NCBI GenBank assembly: GCA_001939145.1
Contig: LSRX01000132.1
Span: 106,084-170,083, forward strand
Reading direction: 5' to 3'
Origin: Symbiodinium microadriaticum
Lineage: Eukaryota > Sar > Dinophyceae > Suessiales > Symbiodiniaceae
DNA: 64,000 nucleotides
Positions 19,504 to 29,727 of this stretch are shown in pieces; position 1 is the first letter of the stretch; the number at the start of each line of letters is the position of its first letter. The position numbers and the translations under genes were made by a program. The notes beneath the pieces are model-generated. The model did not search any database and was not told the DNA's origin. It was given only the letters and a program-made list of their open reading frames with translations.

Positions 19504-20690
19504 CCCGGATCGGTACCTTGGGTTCGGGGTTGAGGCTGTAGAGTTAGGGTTTAGGTATTTAGGATGTATGGTTGCTAGTCAAGGATGCTTTTGGACGGTA
19601 GAAGGCTTTTGGGGGTGTGGGGCATAAGGGTTGGGGTGCAGCTCCGCCTGCTCCGTGTGTTGGTTACATCCTGTGAATTTCTTTGAGGGTGCCGAGCACT
19701 GCCCATGCTGTTGTCAACACTCTGACCACACTTTAGGGTTTAGGATTTTGCTAAACGGTTCACGGCCTAAAGCTTGAAAGCTTTGCGGCTACAGGGCTTT
19801 AGGCCCTCTTGAGGTGGTTTGGGGTTGTTGGTGCTAGGGCCAAGTCTTTGCCAGGATGATCCAACAACGGATAGAAACGTGCGGGCGGAGTGTCTAGCAT
19901 TTTGGTTCTGGAGTTACGAGCTTGGTATCTGCCTTTGCAGCATCATTCCCGTAAACCATGATTTTTGGCGCCTAGGCTTATTGGTGCTTTGGCCGTCATG
20001 AAACACCCTTCAGCTCCCTTCGACCAGATATTTCACCCTTTGTTCGCTTGGATTAAAGCAAGGTACAGAGTCTAAATGTTTTTCTTGCCGCAGTGAGCTG
20101 CATTTGTGCTTGCTTGGCAGTGTATGGCTTTCTGCACGGCTCGAAACCCAAGTCTAGGCATGTAAACCAGGATCAAGTCTGCAATGTGGCCTGGGTGGAA
20201 GCATTCTATACAACCTTGTCAACAAAACCTTGAGAATGCACGCCACAGTTTAACAGACCCCCCGCATTTGCCAGGCCAAGTGCTGCGGCTGGGCTGCATG
20301 GTCGAGCATTGCAGCTGTTCAGCCAGGCTGAATGACAGAGCCCTTCGAAGGTAGGTCCAAGCATCAATATGGAAGTGTCTGGGATAAATGCCAACAGCCG
20401 TTCCAAATATGTGTATGTGTAGACATATATATATATATATAGATAGATAGATATGTATATGTATGCGAGCCTACAGCCGACAGCTCCAAATAAGCCACAT
20501 AATCCCCACTACCAAGTTACACAACAAAAGTCTAAATCAGGCATCCCAAAGCAACCTAAACCATACACCCAAAACCCTGAACACTAAACTCCTACAAACC
20601 GTACACCCTAAGTACAGCCTGAGCTCCTAAACTCTACCTTCCAACCCTGACTCCTAAACGCTCTAGCCTCAACCCTAAATCCCTAAATCC
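19504..20690. other. Mostly unique DNA with few repeats
   Basis: Telomeric motifs are sparse here except at 19730-19745 and after 20640. A TA/GATA microsatellite lies at 20424-20465. No frame is well supported. Confidence 0.4.
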
Positions 20691-20723
20691 CTATAAACCC
20701 TATACCCTAAACCCTAAACCCAG

Positions 20724-20818
20724 GCATCAAGCGAGCGACCTGCGAGGGATTCACCTGCGCCGATGAGACGCACAGCCTCGTCAAGGATCCGAGCACAGTG
20801 TCCAAGCCTCAGGCTCAG
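20724..20818 (+). CDS. Candidate Cys-pair exon between CCCTAAA and TTTAGGG arrays
   Basis: It follows AAACCCAG and ends at GTGTAGGG. The frame (entry phase 2) reads IKRATCEGFTCADETHSLVK then DPSTVSKPQAQ. TCEGFTC is a C-x4-C pair of the kind seen in dinoflagellate Cys-repeat proteins. A minus-strand frame is also open. Confidence 0.55.
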
Positions 20819-21096
20819 GTGTAGGGCACTTTTTAGGGTTTAGGGTTTAGGGCCCTTATAATGATAGGGTTTAGGTTTAGGATTTTGGGGTTTAGGATTT
20901 AGGGTTTAGGGTTTAGGGGCTCTTTTCCGGGATCTATAGGGGTTGTTACGATAGAAGTTAATATACCACACACCCTGAACCTTAAACCCTAAGCCCTATA
21001 AACCTTAAACCCCAGACCCTAGAAACTTAACCTGATTTAAGATACTCATAATATGCCAGCAGAGTGTCCGACTCTCAGAACTTCCAAAGGTTCCTT

Positions 21097-21280
21097 TACC
21101 CATAGGCCTCTAAGTACTTCCTTTTTATGGTTTATATTTAGAATCCTATAAGGCAGCCCCTCCATGCGTGGGGCGCGCCGTGGCACTGTGACAAACCCTA
21201 AACCCTATACCCTAAACCCTATAACCCTAAACCCTATAACCCCTAACCCCAAAAAGGAACTACTTAAGGGCCTATGGGTA
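21097..21280. mobile_element. Family A with an internal CCCTAAA insertion
   Basis: The left arm (TACCCATAGGCCTCTAAGTA) and right arm (TACTTAAGGGCCTATGGGTA) are both present. The loop is expanded to about 110 bp by a GC-rich piece and CCCTAAACCCTATA units. Confidence 0.75.
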
Positions 21281-21334
21281 AGGTTAAGGCTCCAAAGCCT
21301 CGAAGCCTGGCAGCGGCTTTTTTTTCGAGGTCCA

Positions 21335-21475
21335 CCTAGGTTTAGGGTTGAGGGTTTATGGTTTAAGGTTTATATAGGGTTTAGGGTATATACTGTTGGG
21401 TTTAGGGTTGAGGGTTTATGTAGGGTTCAGGGTATAGGGTTTAGGGTTTAGGGTATAGAGTTTAGGGTTTAGAGA
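21335..21475. repeat. TTTAGGG array with GGGTATA variants
   Basis: Units TTTAGGGTTGAGGGTTTATG alternate with GGGTATAGGG. Confidence 0.9.
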
Positions 21476-21800
21476 CTGCGAGTCTGCAAGCCCTATACAG
21501 GCCTATAGATCCCTTAACGGGAGGAGTGCTCTTACGGCTCCTTCAAGGATTTCTATGGGGTTTATCGTGGGGGCTATGCAAGGGCAGGGCAGAGTCCATG
21601 TGCCCATGTGGTATAACAATATAACCGCCTTACGGCCAAAACATATATACATCTACAAGGATCAACATCATAATGGCCTGGGTAATTCGATATGCTGGTA
21701 GTCGTCAGGGCATTTTTAGACAACGTATGCTTCATAGGTCACTAGATATCCGTGTTCTATTTAGGAACTCCCGGATTCCAGCCATTGTTCCTCAAGCTCT

Positions 21801-21920
21801 GACTCTAGGGCATATTCAGGTGGGTAGTTACCGTTACAGGAGCTTTGCAGAAGGTCTATATACCTTATAGAAGCCTTATAGAAGCCCTATATACCCCAAA
21901 CTCCCCACCTGTAGTTTCCT
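21801..21920. mobile_element. Family G element, copy 2
   Basis: It is colinear with the 12.96 kb copy. The GTGGGTAG...CACCTGTAG segment is again exactly 95 bp with GT...AG ends. Confidence 0.82.
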
Positions 21921-21937
21921 TTAACTGACCTCGCGAG

Positions 21938-21989
21938 GCATTGTGCCTCGGACAAGTGCGGGGAGGAGGCCTTGGCTGAGAGAGCAGTT
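21938..21989 (+). CDS. Candidate Cys-pair exon
   Basis: It follows TCGCGAG and ends at GTTTAGG. The frame (entry phase 1) reads HCASDKCGEEALAERAV, a C-x4-C pair. It lies just after a family G element. Confidence 0.5.
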
Positions 21990-22610
21990 GTTTAGGATCT
22001 TTCCCGGGTTTAGGGTTTAGGGTTTAGTGACTAAAAGTTTAGTGACAGGTACTGCTTGCAGGGTTTAGGGCGCAGGATCCTAAATGTATTGAACCCCCTG
22101 AACCCTACACACCCTAAGCCCGCAACTTCATAACTAAATGCAGCTGCCACTGCAAGGATATCTCCACAATTCCACTGTTTTGCTACTCCATCGCTTCGGT
22201 GACGTAGCAGATCGATCTAATACCGCAGAGCATACAAAGGAGACCAAACGGCTCCGTGTATACTACCAGTATCGAAATAGGTCCCTAATACCATGGTAAG
22301 GATAGTCTTTTGGGAACTTAGTCATCAGACTGCGGTCCTGAGAGGGTTTTGGAAAGGTTCTTAAGGACTCTGTGAGGATTGTTTGAGGGTTGGGGCCTTA
22401 GTCGTCATTACGACGCCCTTGTTGTGGATACATGTCTTTTGCACATGTATGCTGTTGCCACCCTTGCTTTGGGTTCGACAGATGTGGGGCGCTGGAAATC
22501 GGAGCCTGGTTTCAGGCATGCAGGATTTACCAGGATTGCGTCTCGTAGCCTTGTACTTTTTTTGCAGCATCGAGACGCGCAGCTGTAGGACGACATATAA
22601 ACTCTAACCC

Positions 22611-22715
22611 TACCTATAGTCTCCATTGCAGTTCCTTTTTTGGGTTTAACCAAATCTGTATTAAGGATCCTAAAGGGTAACCCCAAAACAGGAACTACAA
22701 TGGAGACTATAGGTA
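22611..22715. mobile_element. Palindrome family B, complete
   Basis: TACCTATAGTCTCCATTG mirrors CAATGGAGACTATAGGTA... with arms extended by CAGTTCCTTTTTTGGG / CCCAAAACAGGAACT. Copies lie at 51.4, 51.95 and 62.2 kb. Confidence 0.88.
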
Positions 22716-22817
22716 TTCCGTAAACCCTAAACCCTAAACTCTAAGCCTAAACTCGAACCTTTGGACCGTTGTCCTTGAGGGAACTTCCAACAAAGCGCGA
22801 ATCCTTTAAGCCGTCAG

Positions 22818-22860
22818 CGGATGTGCGCAGGATACCGAGACCTGCTGCGCCCCTCGGCAA
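22818..22860 (+). CDS. Candidate Cys-repeat exon (CAQDTETCCAPR)
   Basis: It follows GCCGTCAG and ends at GTGCAG. The frame (entry phase 1) reads GCAQDTETCCAPRQ. C...D..TCCAPR is a recurrent signature of dinoflagellate Cys-repeat proteins, known to me from the general literature rather than a search. It is only 14 codons. Confidence 0.5.
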
Positions 22861-22867
22861 GTGCAGG

Positions 22868-23105
22868 ATCTTAGGGTTTAAGGTCTTGGGTTTGGGGTTC
22901 AGGGTTTTGGGTTTAGGGTTTTTGGGTTGAGAGTTTAGGGTTTTGGGTTTAGGATTTTGGTTGTAGGGTTTTGGGTTTGGGTTTTGGTTTTAGGGTTTTT
23001 GGTTTTGAGTTGTGGTTTTAGGGTTTTGGCTTTAGGGTTTTGGGTTTGGGGTATAGGGTTTTGGGTTCTGGGTTTAGGGTTTTTCGTTTTGGGTTCAGGG
23101 TTATA
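22868..23105. repeat. Degenerate TTTTGGGTTTAGGG array
   Basis: Units of about 14 bp (GGGTTTTGGGTTTA) dominate, a diverged form of the telomeric array. Confidence 0.88.
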
Positions 23106-23269
23106 TAGAGGCGTGAGGCCTCAATAGGGCTGGGGGGAGCTTTTCGGATGGTACCTTGACAACTAGAAGGGGGTAAATCAATTCGGGTTCAGGGGGCGTG
23201 GGCAAGGGATGTAGGGATGTGGTGCGGAGGAAAATCGGGGTCTAAATATTTAGCATTCTCACCCCCTTT

Positions 23270-23400
23270 GAATCCTAGGTAGTATTAAAAGGAGACACCT
23301 GAAAGGGGACCCTTCTTAACCCAACTTCTGGCTCCTCTTGAACGGGACCTTGTTAAGAGGGTCTATATCCCCAAAGGTCCCCTTCATCCTAGCTCCTATT
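23270..23400. mobile_element. Repeat family E
   Basis: AATCCTAGGTAGTATTAAAA through GAGGGTCTATATCCCCAAAG is colinear with the copies at 8.87 and 46.08 kb. Confidence 0.78.
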
Positions 23401-23460
23401 GAAGTCACTGCATGACTATACTGCACACCCCGGGACTCGAAATCATGCTCACAGAATGTA

Positions 23461-23553
23461 GGGCCCTAAATGATTACCTATACTATTTTGAGGGCTCATT
23501 ATTATAAGAATAGTATATTGGACCCCCAAACCCTATTCTAATCATTAAGGCCC
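23461..23553. mobile_element. Palindrome family D
   Basis: The arms are GGGCCCTAAATGATTACC and TTCTAATCATTAAGGCCC. It lies just upstream of the endonuclease ORF. Confidence 0.72.
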
Positions 23554-23614
23554 GTAGCCATTTTGGCTCAAGCGACGTTTTCGGCTACGCGCACTGGGAA
23601 CATGCGCACGAACT

Positions 23615-24799
23615 TTGCAGAATTTGAGCAGCAGCTCGAGACAGCCGGAAGAAGCAACACAAAACTCTATACAGCCAAAACTGCGGTTAAGGCTTGTCCC
23701 GCTCACCTGTCATGGATCATGGTCGCGCTCTCTCGATCTTGCCATGCGCAAGGAGGTGCATGCAGGTGCAGTGCACTTTCGTCCACTTCAAAGAGCCAGA
23801 GGTGCCGCCTCGTCGTGCCCAGAGCGCCAATGGGCGGCTGGAGAGAGAGCCGTTTGTGCAGGCACCGCCGAATGCGCAGCTGCAGCAGCAGCAGCAACAC
23901 CGGCAACTCTCGCCGGACAGGACTCGACAGCACACGAAGCAGTAGGCCGCACATCATGTCACTGCAAGCTTTGCACGTATAACACGCTGTCTGTTCAGAA
24001 ACGACTCCAGCGTAATTGTCTTGCAGCTGCACTGCGGAGATTTGACATCGATATCATGGGCCTACAGGAGTCCAGAATTTGTGAGCGTGCTGTCGACAAG
24101 CAGGATGGCATACTGAAGTTAGCCGGCCCGGTTGTCCAGGGTCAGGAGGGCTGCCAGTTGTGGGTCCGGGTCGATGGCCCCAGGCCTTGGGACCCATCTG
24201 CTTTTGTCATCGCTTATGCGTGGCCCCGTCTTCTGGTCGTCTATGCCTCCCTGGGGTCTGTGCGTCTGGCCTTCTTTGTGGGGCACGCTCATACTTCAGT
24301 GTCGACTGAGGAGCAGATTCGAGAATTCTGGGACCTTTGCGAGCAGCGACTGGCTGCACTGCCGCCGGGCGCTACCCCCATAATGCTCCTGGATTGCAAT
24401 TATAGGTTCCAAGGTCCTGCAGGCCAGCTCAGGTCCACTAACTTCAATGCGCAGTGTTTTGCGGAACTTTGTGCGAAGTACAGCCTTTGCCATACTGGCA
24501 TACATGACTGTAGGGGCAGTCCCCTTCGGACCTGGTTGTCTCCCCATGGCCTCCCTGCCTGTCTGGATTTCATTGCTGTGCCAGCTCATTGGGCCCATGG
24601 ATTTGGAGGTCAGAAGACAGTCGATTTCCTCGACATGCATGCTGAAACCGATCACTGGCCCTTGTGTCTCAGGGAGGCTACTCTGTGTACGTTCATGCTT
24701 CTGCTTTCTGGATTGGAAAGCATCATGACGTCACAACTTTTCAGGCGCGCGTTTCGGCTTGTCGCCGTGACGATGTCTGCCTCTAGATGCATGGTTTGA
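23615..24799 (+). CDS. LINE-type endonuclease/exonuclease/phosphatase (EEP, APE-like) ORF, no RT
   Basis: This 394-codon ORF is the only long one here. From about residue 118 it matches the APE-like endonuclease fold of non-LTR retrotransposons. In order: LCTYNTLSV (metal-site Asn), MGLQESR (catalytic Glu), a central region with LWVRVD and VGHAHTS, MLLDCNYR (Asp-x-Asn), CLDFIAV and ETDHWPL (Asp-His). All usual catalytic residues appear present. Residues 1-115 look non-homologous and may not be translated. No reverse transcriptase follows; the next 1.2 kb is telomeric arrays. It is probably a truncated retroelement that would nick target DNA. Confidence 0.82.
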   Translation: MQNLSSSSRQPEEATQNSIQPKLRLRLVPLTCHGSWSRSLDLAMRKEVHAGAVHFRPLQRARGAASSCPERQWAAGERAVCAGTAECAAAAAAATPATLAGQDSTAHEAVGRTSCHCKLCTYNTLSVQKRLQRNCLAAALRRFDIDIMGLQESRICERAVDKQDGILKLAGPVVQGQEGCQLWVRVDGPRPWDPSAFVIAYAWPRLLVVYASLGSVRLAFFVGHAHTSVSTEEQIREFWDLCEQRLAALPPGATPIMLLDCNYRFQGPAGQLRSTNFNAQCFAELCAKYSLCHTGIHDCRGSPLRTWLSPHGLPACLDFIAVPAHWAHGFGGQKTVDFLDMHAETDHWPLCLREATLCTFMLLLSGLESIMTSQLFRRAFRLVAVTMSASRCMV

Positions 24800-25206
24800 A
24801 TTTATGAGCGCGACTGCTAGTGACCAGCCACTCCCGGAAAAAGGCCCCTATATTACTCTGTTCTGGTGCTGGCTTCTGCTGTCGAGTTCAGAGCTCAGGG
24901 ATTTGTGGATCTGCGTTCAGGCAGCACGGGGCTCGGTTTTAAGTGCTTTCGAGGTCATTTATGTGTTAGGCGATGGGGTTTAGGGCTGAATACCCTCAAC
25001 CCTAAACCCTCAACCCTAAACCCTCAAACCCTAAACCGATGGCTTGTGGGGTTTCGTGATAGATAGGCGCCTTGGCTTGAACTCTGCCCCTAAAGATCCT
25101 AATTCTTCGGCTCTAAACCCAAAGCCCTTGTTTTGTTTTTTTTGGTTTAGCCCAAGAAACCCTAAACCCCTAAAGCCCTAAACCCTAGAGCTCTTCGAGC
25201 TCGCAG

Positions 25207-25236
25207 GCTCCAGATAACCAAACTCCTCGGGAGACC
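25207..25236 (+). CDS. Candidate small exon, weak
   Basis: It follows GAGCTCGCAG and ends before GTATGG; the frame reads APDNQTPRET. The frame stays open beyond the donor (VWNSFSIENLHETHLGTP), so the end is uncertain. Confidence 0.3.
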
Positions 25237-25324
25237 GTATGGAACTCCTTTTCAATCGAGAATCTCCATGAAACCCATCTAGGAACACCACGAAGCTCCA
25301 CCACTAAAGCCCCAAAAATTTTTC

Positions 25325-25432
25325 TAGAAACCCTAAACCCTAAAACCCTAAAACCCTAAAACCCTAAACCCTAAAGCCCTAAAGCCCTAAACCCTAAAAC
25401 CCTAAAGCCCTAAAGCCCTAAACCCTAAACCC
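25325..25432. repeat. CCCTAAA array
   Basis: CCCTAAAACCCTAAAGCCCT variants run for about 105 bp. Confidence 0.92.
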
Positions 25433-25453
25433 ACAGAGCCCTTCTAAACTGAG

Positions 25454-25516
25454 GTCCGGCGGCAGCCGTGTATGGACGTCGACTGTGGTATCCGGCCGGT
25501 CGCCGGGCGGGAAGTC
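25454..25516 (+). CDS. Candidate Cys-pair exon between CCCTAAA and TTTAGGG arrays
   Basis: It follows AACTGAG (or GGCGGCAG) and ends exactly at GTTTAGGG. The frame reads VRRQPCMDVDCGIRPVAGRE plus V. PCMDVDC is another C-x4-C pair. Both flanks are telomeric in opposite orientation. Confidence 0.56.
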
Positions 25517-25615
25517 GTTTAGGGTGCAGGGTTTAGGGTTTAGGGGTTTTAGGGTTTAGAGGTTTAGGGTTTAGGGGTTAGGGCTTTAGGGTGCAGGGTT
25601 TAGGGTTTAGGGGCG
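25517..25615. repeat. TTTAGGG array
   Basis: It begins at the end of the coding-like block and includes two copies of GGGTGCAGGGTTTAGGG. Confidence 0.93.
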
Positions 25616-25993
25616 CTGATAGGGTTGAGAGGGTCCTATGAGGACCTTGCCGGGTCTCACCGGGTTTTAAGGTTTAGGCTGCTCTTTCCTAGGCATTTTA
25701 GGCGGTGTCATAGCTCACTATGCAGGTATTTGCTAGGTGTTGTTTGAGAAGCTAGTGGTCCGTGATGGTCTCCGTGTAGGTTGCTATCAGCTAGGAGGTC
25801 TAAATTATAGTTAGACTAAGGGCGTCGGTGCATGTTTTTTTATAAAGACTCCACTGCGGAACTCTCAGGGATAGCATATTACTAAACAAGGTCTAGGGCT
25901 TGATATACCGAGAGTCGGAGATGTTGTCTTCCACCTTCAATAGTTCTAGCCTGCAGAGTTGGCCGGTTGGGTACAGTTCTTTGGGGGAACATG

Positions 25994-26097
25994 TGAGTAG
26001 TTTTCTGAGTTGGGGTCGTCCCTTTTAGGGTCCCTTTTATAAGGGTGCCGTACTATCTTAGGGACCTAAAAGCGGACCCTACTTCGGAGAACCATCC
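25994..26097. mobile_element. Family C, diverged
   Basis: GAGTAGTTTTCTGAGTTGGG mirrors the right arm; the core TATAAGGGTGCCGTACTAT is intact. Confidence 0.65.
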
Positions 26098-26259
26098 AGT
26101 GTAAAGACTGCTCCTTAGGTTTCCCGAACAGTTGTAGTATAGAGACCCCCAAAACCCATCTGATCGTTGAGGTCACTATGTTTACGGCCATTTAGCATTT
26201 AGGGTTTAGGGTTAATATTCAAGCGGGTTTAGGGTTTCGCAGTTTAGGGGTGCGAGGTT

Positions 26260-26607
26260 TTGACATTGAATAAGGGAAAGATTGCCTCTGTGAATTTGCC
26301 GGCCTGCAAAAACGCACTACTTTCCGGCACATTACGTTTTTGGATCCCAAAGACGCGCTGCCCAAAACACACTCCCACCCTCCCTGCTGGCCAGCAGCAA
26401 AATGCTATTGGAATGGCCCCCAACATGAGTTCCACTCCTGAAAATCCTTCAAAGTGCGTTTTCCCGGCCTGCAAAAACGCACTGCGGCAATCCGGAGGGA
26501 GAAAAGGCATCAGCCCAAGCAAGGCACACCAACACGCACAACATGCGAAACAGCACGCAGACATCCAAAGCGTCCAAAATGCGCGTGTTAGGAGAGGTTT
26601 GGTTTAG
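26260..26607 (+). other. Unique ORF-like segment with a 20-bp direct repeat
   Basis: CCGGCCTGCAAAAACGCACT occurs twice about 165 bp apart (near 26299 and 26464). Frames of more than 100 codons are open on both strands, giving PACKNAL twice on + and SAFLQAGK twice on -. I cannot decide whether either is coding. Confidence 0.4.
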
Positions 26608-26624
26608 GCTTAAGGGCCGAAGTT

Positions 26625-26940
26625 CAGGGTCTAGGGTTTAGAGTTTAGGGGTTTAGGGATTCGGGTTTAGGGTTTAGGGTTGCAAAGGTTTAGGGTGGTC
26701 GTCATTTTTTAGGTGGCTTAGGGGTTTAGGGAAGAGACAGGAGGCCGTTCGCCTCCAAGTCATGTCTCGACGTCCGGGTTTGGGTCTGACTTAAACCTAA
26801 AACCCTAAACGCCCCATCGGTTTAGGGGGTTTACGGTTTAGAGTTTAGGGTTTAGGTTTAGGGTTTAGGGTTTATAGAGTTTAAAGTTTAGGTTTGGGGT
26901 TTAGGTTTGAGAGTTTAGGGTTTAGGGTTTAGGATGTGTG
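26625..26940. repeat. TTTAGGG arrays
   Basis: Two clusters (about 26630-26700 and 26815-26940) are separated by a short GC-rich spacer with no clear frame. Confidence 0.85.
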
Positions 26941-27097
26941 GGGGTTAGGGTTCAGTGCTGTTGTTGGAGAAGATCGGAACAACAAGTTAGGGTTGGCCCG
27001 AGGATGGCGTGGAGAAGGAGTCGAAGCTGTGCCGTTATGGCGCCTGCATCTTTCCTGCGAGTAGGGTTTATAGGCCGGGGTTCGGGGCTTAATATTT

Positions 27098-27191
27098 AGG
27101 GGCCTAAACAATTACCCATACTATTTTAGGGGTTCCTTACTACAACTATGGTATAATATACCCTAGGGACCCATTCTAATTATTAAGGCCC
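27098..27191. mobile_element. Palindrome family D
   Basis: GGGGCCTAAACAATTACCCA mirrors the right end TTCTAATTATTAAGGCCC; the loop has CTACAACTATGGTATAATA. Confidence 0.75.
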
Positions 27192-27289
27192 ACCGACATT
27201 AGAGTTTAGAATTCGGCATTTTGAGTGTTGGGTATCAGAGCGTGGCTTCAAGGGTTCAGGGGTTCAGGTCCTGCAGTACTGTTGATGAT

Positions 27290-27380
27290 ATAAATCCTGC
27301 ATTACTTTAACGACCCTAAACTATGGGAATTACGGTATATTCCCTATTATGGGTAATGCAGGATTTATATCATCAACCGT
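27290..27380. mobile_element. Palindrome family F, near-perfect
   Basis: TGTTGATGATATAAATCCTG mirrors GCAGGATTTATATCATCAAC, an arm of about 25 bp. Between them CTATGGGAATTACGGTATAT is shared with 5.05 and 36.5 kb. Confidence 0.82.
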
Positions 27381-27586
27381 ATTGCGGCTCAGGGTGCCAG
27401 TCGCGGGATTTGCGGTAGTCTTCTGATGGGAACGCAACAAGAAAAGCCTTATAAAGCCTGCATATAAGCCGGATGAAGTTCCCAGTGAAAAACCCTAAAC
27501 CCTAAACCCTGTGCCGATTCAATTAAAACTCTAACACCTAAACCCTGAACCCCTAAACCCTAAACCCCTAAGCCCTAAACCCTAAG

Positions 27587-27667
27587 CCACTTAACCCTAA
27601 TTATCGTCTCCGGCTCGGAATCCGAAAAGGTCTTCTACGCAGCGATCAGTCCCCACATCTCCCACAT
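27587..27667 (+). CDS. Candidate exon after a CCCTAAA array
   Basis: The frame after CCTAAG (entry phase 1) contains IIVSGSESEKVFYAAISPHI then SHI, ending at GTGCAG. A shorter version could start after GAAAAG at 27630. The frame would otherwise continue VQTPDAQT to a TAA. Confidence 0.42.
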
Positions 27668-27930
27668 TGTGCAGACGCCAGACGCTCAAACCTAAACTCG
27701 AACACTGTAGACCCCAAACCACAAAGGCAGAACTCGCAACCTAGATGTCCGGACCAGGAATCGAATGTACACACCGCCAGCCCCGAACCCCGAAGCGTGT
27801 TTCGGTTTAAAGGGAGTTTAGGATTTCGACCGCAAATAGATGCCCTATAAGGTTAGTCCCAACCCTGAACCCTAAAGCCCTACCAGCCTCGATCGACTCC
27901 GGCACCCCTAGACTAACCGGGTTTAGGGTT

Positions 27931-28009
27931 TACCCATAGGCTCCCTAAGTAGTTCCTTTTTGTGCGTTTATGTTTAGGATCCTATAAACTACTTAGGGGC
28001 CTATGGGTA
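27931..28009. mobile_element. Family A, shortened right arm
   Basis: TACCCATAGGCTCCCTAAGT mirrors ACTTAGGGGCCTATGGGTA; the AAAAAGG part of the right arm is missing, bringing it to 79 bp. Confidence 0.8.
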
Positions 28010-29085
28010 GTTTAGACCCCGAACCTTTAGATCTTTTGTCCCAAACTTCCGCAATGAAAAGATGCGTCGCCACCCTATACTAGACTCTAAGCCCTAAGCC
28101 GCAGCTAAATGCACGCTCCGAAAACAAAGGCACCGAGGAGGACGGATGCTGCAGCTTGGCATGACTGTTCATTAGAAAACGGAGTACATAGTAAGAGTAC
28201 CCCCTTACAGTTCCAATATAGCCTATGACTTGAATATCCTCTAAAATCCCTGTGCCGGATTCGCTGAAATTGAGGTAAGCCCCAGACCCTAAACCCTAAA
28301 TCCCTCTGTAGCCTTCTTCGGTCTCTAGCGCCGGGTTCGCTGAAATTGAGGTGTGAGTTTTAGGGTTATAGGGCTTAGGGCTACAGTTGTCGGACCTCGG
28401 GTGTACAGGGCTTAGTTTATCCATGACTGGGCTTTTCCAGTTTAGCGGAGCCGAAGCTGGAAGGCGCCACGCCCAACACTCGGAAACCCCGAACCTCAAG
28501 CACAGAAGGGCTTACGTTTGGGGGATTGGAGACAGAAAAGGGGGTAGAGAGAGCGAGAGAGAGAGAGAGCCTTAAACCCTAAACCGTGCACCATAGTCAA
28601 GCAAACCTGTGTCTTGAGTCATAGCGCAAGGTTCGCGAGCCTACAAGGGTTCTGCAATCGTTCCATGTTGGGTTCCGTTTGGGTTGGGGTCTAGAGTACA
28701 GGGGACAAGGCTCATAGGCTTATAGTCTTGGGGTGTGACGGTTTGCGTTTAAGGTGCAGGGTTGCGGGCATGTGCTATCTCTCCCCGGCCCTGAAAACCT
28801 AAAGCATCTACAGTAGCCCTAGCCCCCACAAGCCCTACACGCCACAACCTGAAGCCCAGTACCCACACGTATTCAGCCTGCCGAAAGCCCCTGCATGTAG
28901 AGTCTCGAGTAATGCATACGCCACGCTGCTTAAACCTCGTTGCGCCAAGGACATTCTGTCGACAACAACAGAAAGCCAATAGCAGACCCTTCTAAGGCTC
29001 TCGCACATCTGAAGCCCCAGATTCCAGACCCCAAACCCGCCATATCAACCTTAAGCCTCTAATAAGCCACCAAAGTTTATCATCA
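28010..29085. other. Unique DNA, no supported gene
   Basis: Telomeric motifs are few. A (GA)n tract lies at 28549-28568. Frames of 60-76 codons occur on both strands without distinguishing features. The phrase GCCGGGTTCGCTGAAATTGA occurs twice (near 28254 and 28330), a short duplication. Confidence 0.35.
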
Positions 29086-29250
29086 AAAAGCTAAACCCTC
29101 AAAACCCTAAGCCCTAAACCCTCAACTCAACCCTCAAAGCCCTAAACCCTCAACCCTCAAAGCCCTAAACCCTAAACCCTCAACCTTCAAAGCCCCCAAA
29201 ACCTATACCCTAAACCTTCAAACCCTAAACCCTAAACCCTCAAAACCCCC
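29086..29250. repeat. CCCTAAA/CCCTCAA array
   Basis: CCCTCAAAGCCCTAAACCCT units repeat several times. Confidence 0.92.
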
Positions 29251-29514
29251 TGGAAAAATCCGGACCGGAACCCTGGATTTGTGGGACCCCGCACGCCTGG
29301 GAGGGGCCTCCCAGTCCCCTGGTTCCAAAGGGCCCCTAAGTACCTTTATAGTAGAATGTAGGGTTTCAGAAGTAGGGTTTAGGGTTTAGGGTTTTTGAGG
29401 GTTTAGGGTTTAGGGTGGATTAGGAATCATGATTATGATTTGGCAAAGCATCCCCCTAAACCCAATGCCCATAACTGTACCTAGGACCCTTTCTAGGGAG
29501 TTTACGGGGTGAAG

Positions 29515-29585
29515 CCTCCAGGCGCCATGCCCACCTGCAGCTCCGTGCACAAGTCCTGTCCCGAGGGCTTCACTTTCAAGGACTG
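29515..29585 (+). CDS. Candidate Cys-rich exon
   Basis: It follows GGTGAAG (CTCCAG and CTGCAG are alternatives). The frame reads PPGAMPTCSSVHKSCPEGFT then FKD, ending at GTCCTG. SCPEGFTFK resembles the C-P-x-G-[FY] segment of dinoflagellate Cys repeats. Telomeric repeats follow within 20 bp. Confidence 0.5.
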
Positions 29586-29640
29586 GTCCTGAAGTGGTAG
29601 GGTTTAGGGTGTTGGGGTTTAGGGTTTAGGTGAAGTCCTT

Positions 29641-29727
29641 CGGTTGATGATATAAATCCTGCATTACCCAGCACAAGGCATGTACCATAATTCCCATAAG
29701 GTCATGCCGGGTTTATATCATCAACTG
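29641..29727. mobile_element. Palindrome family F
   Basis: GGTTGATGATATAAATCCTG mirrors GGTTTATATCATCAACTG. A family E-like piece (TAGGTAGTATAACGGAGG...) follows directly to about 29813. Confidence 0.75.

Noticed and set aside
23703..24655. Several minus-strand and out-of-frame plus ORFs
   Set aside because: They are shadows of the endonuclease ORF, which alone carries the catalytic motifs.
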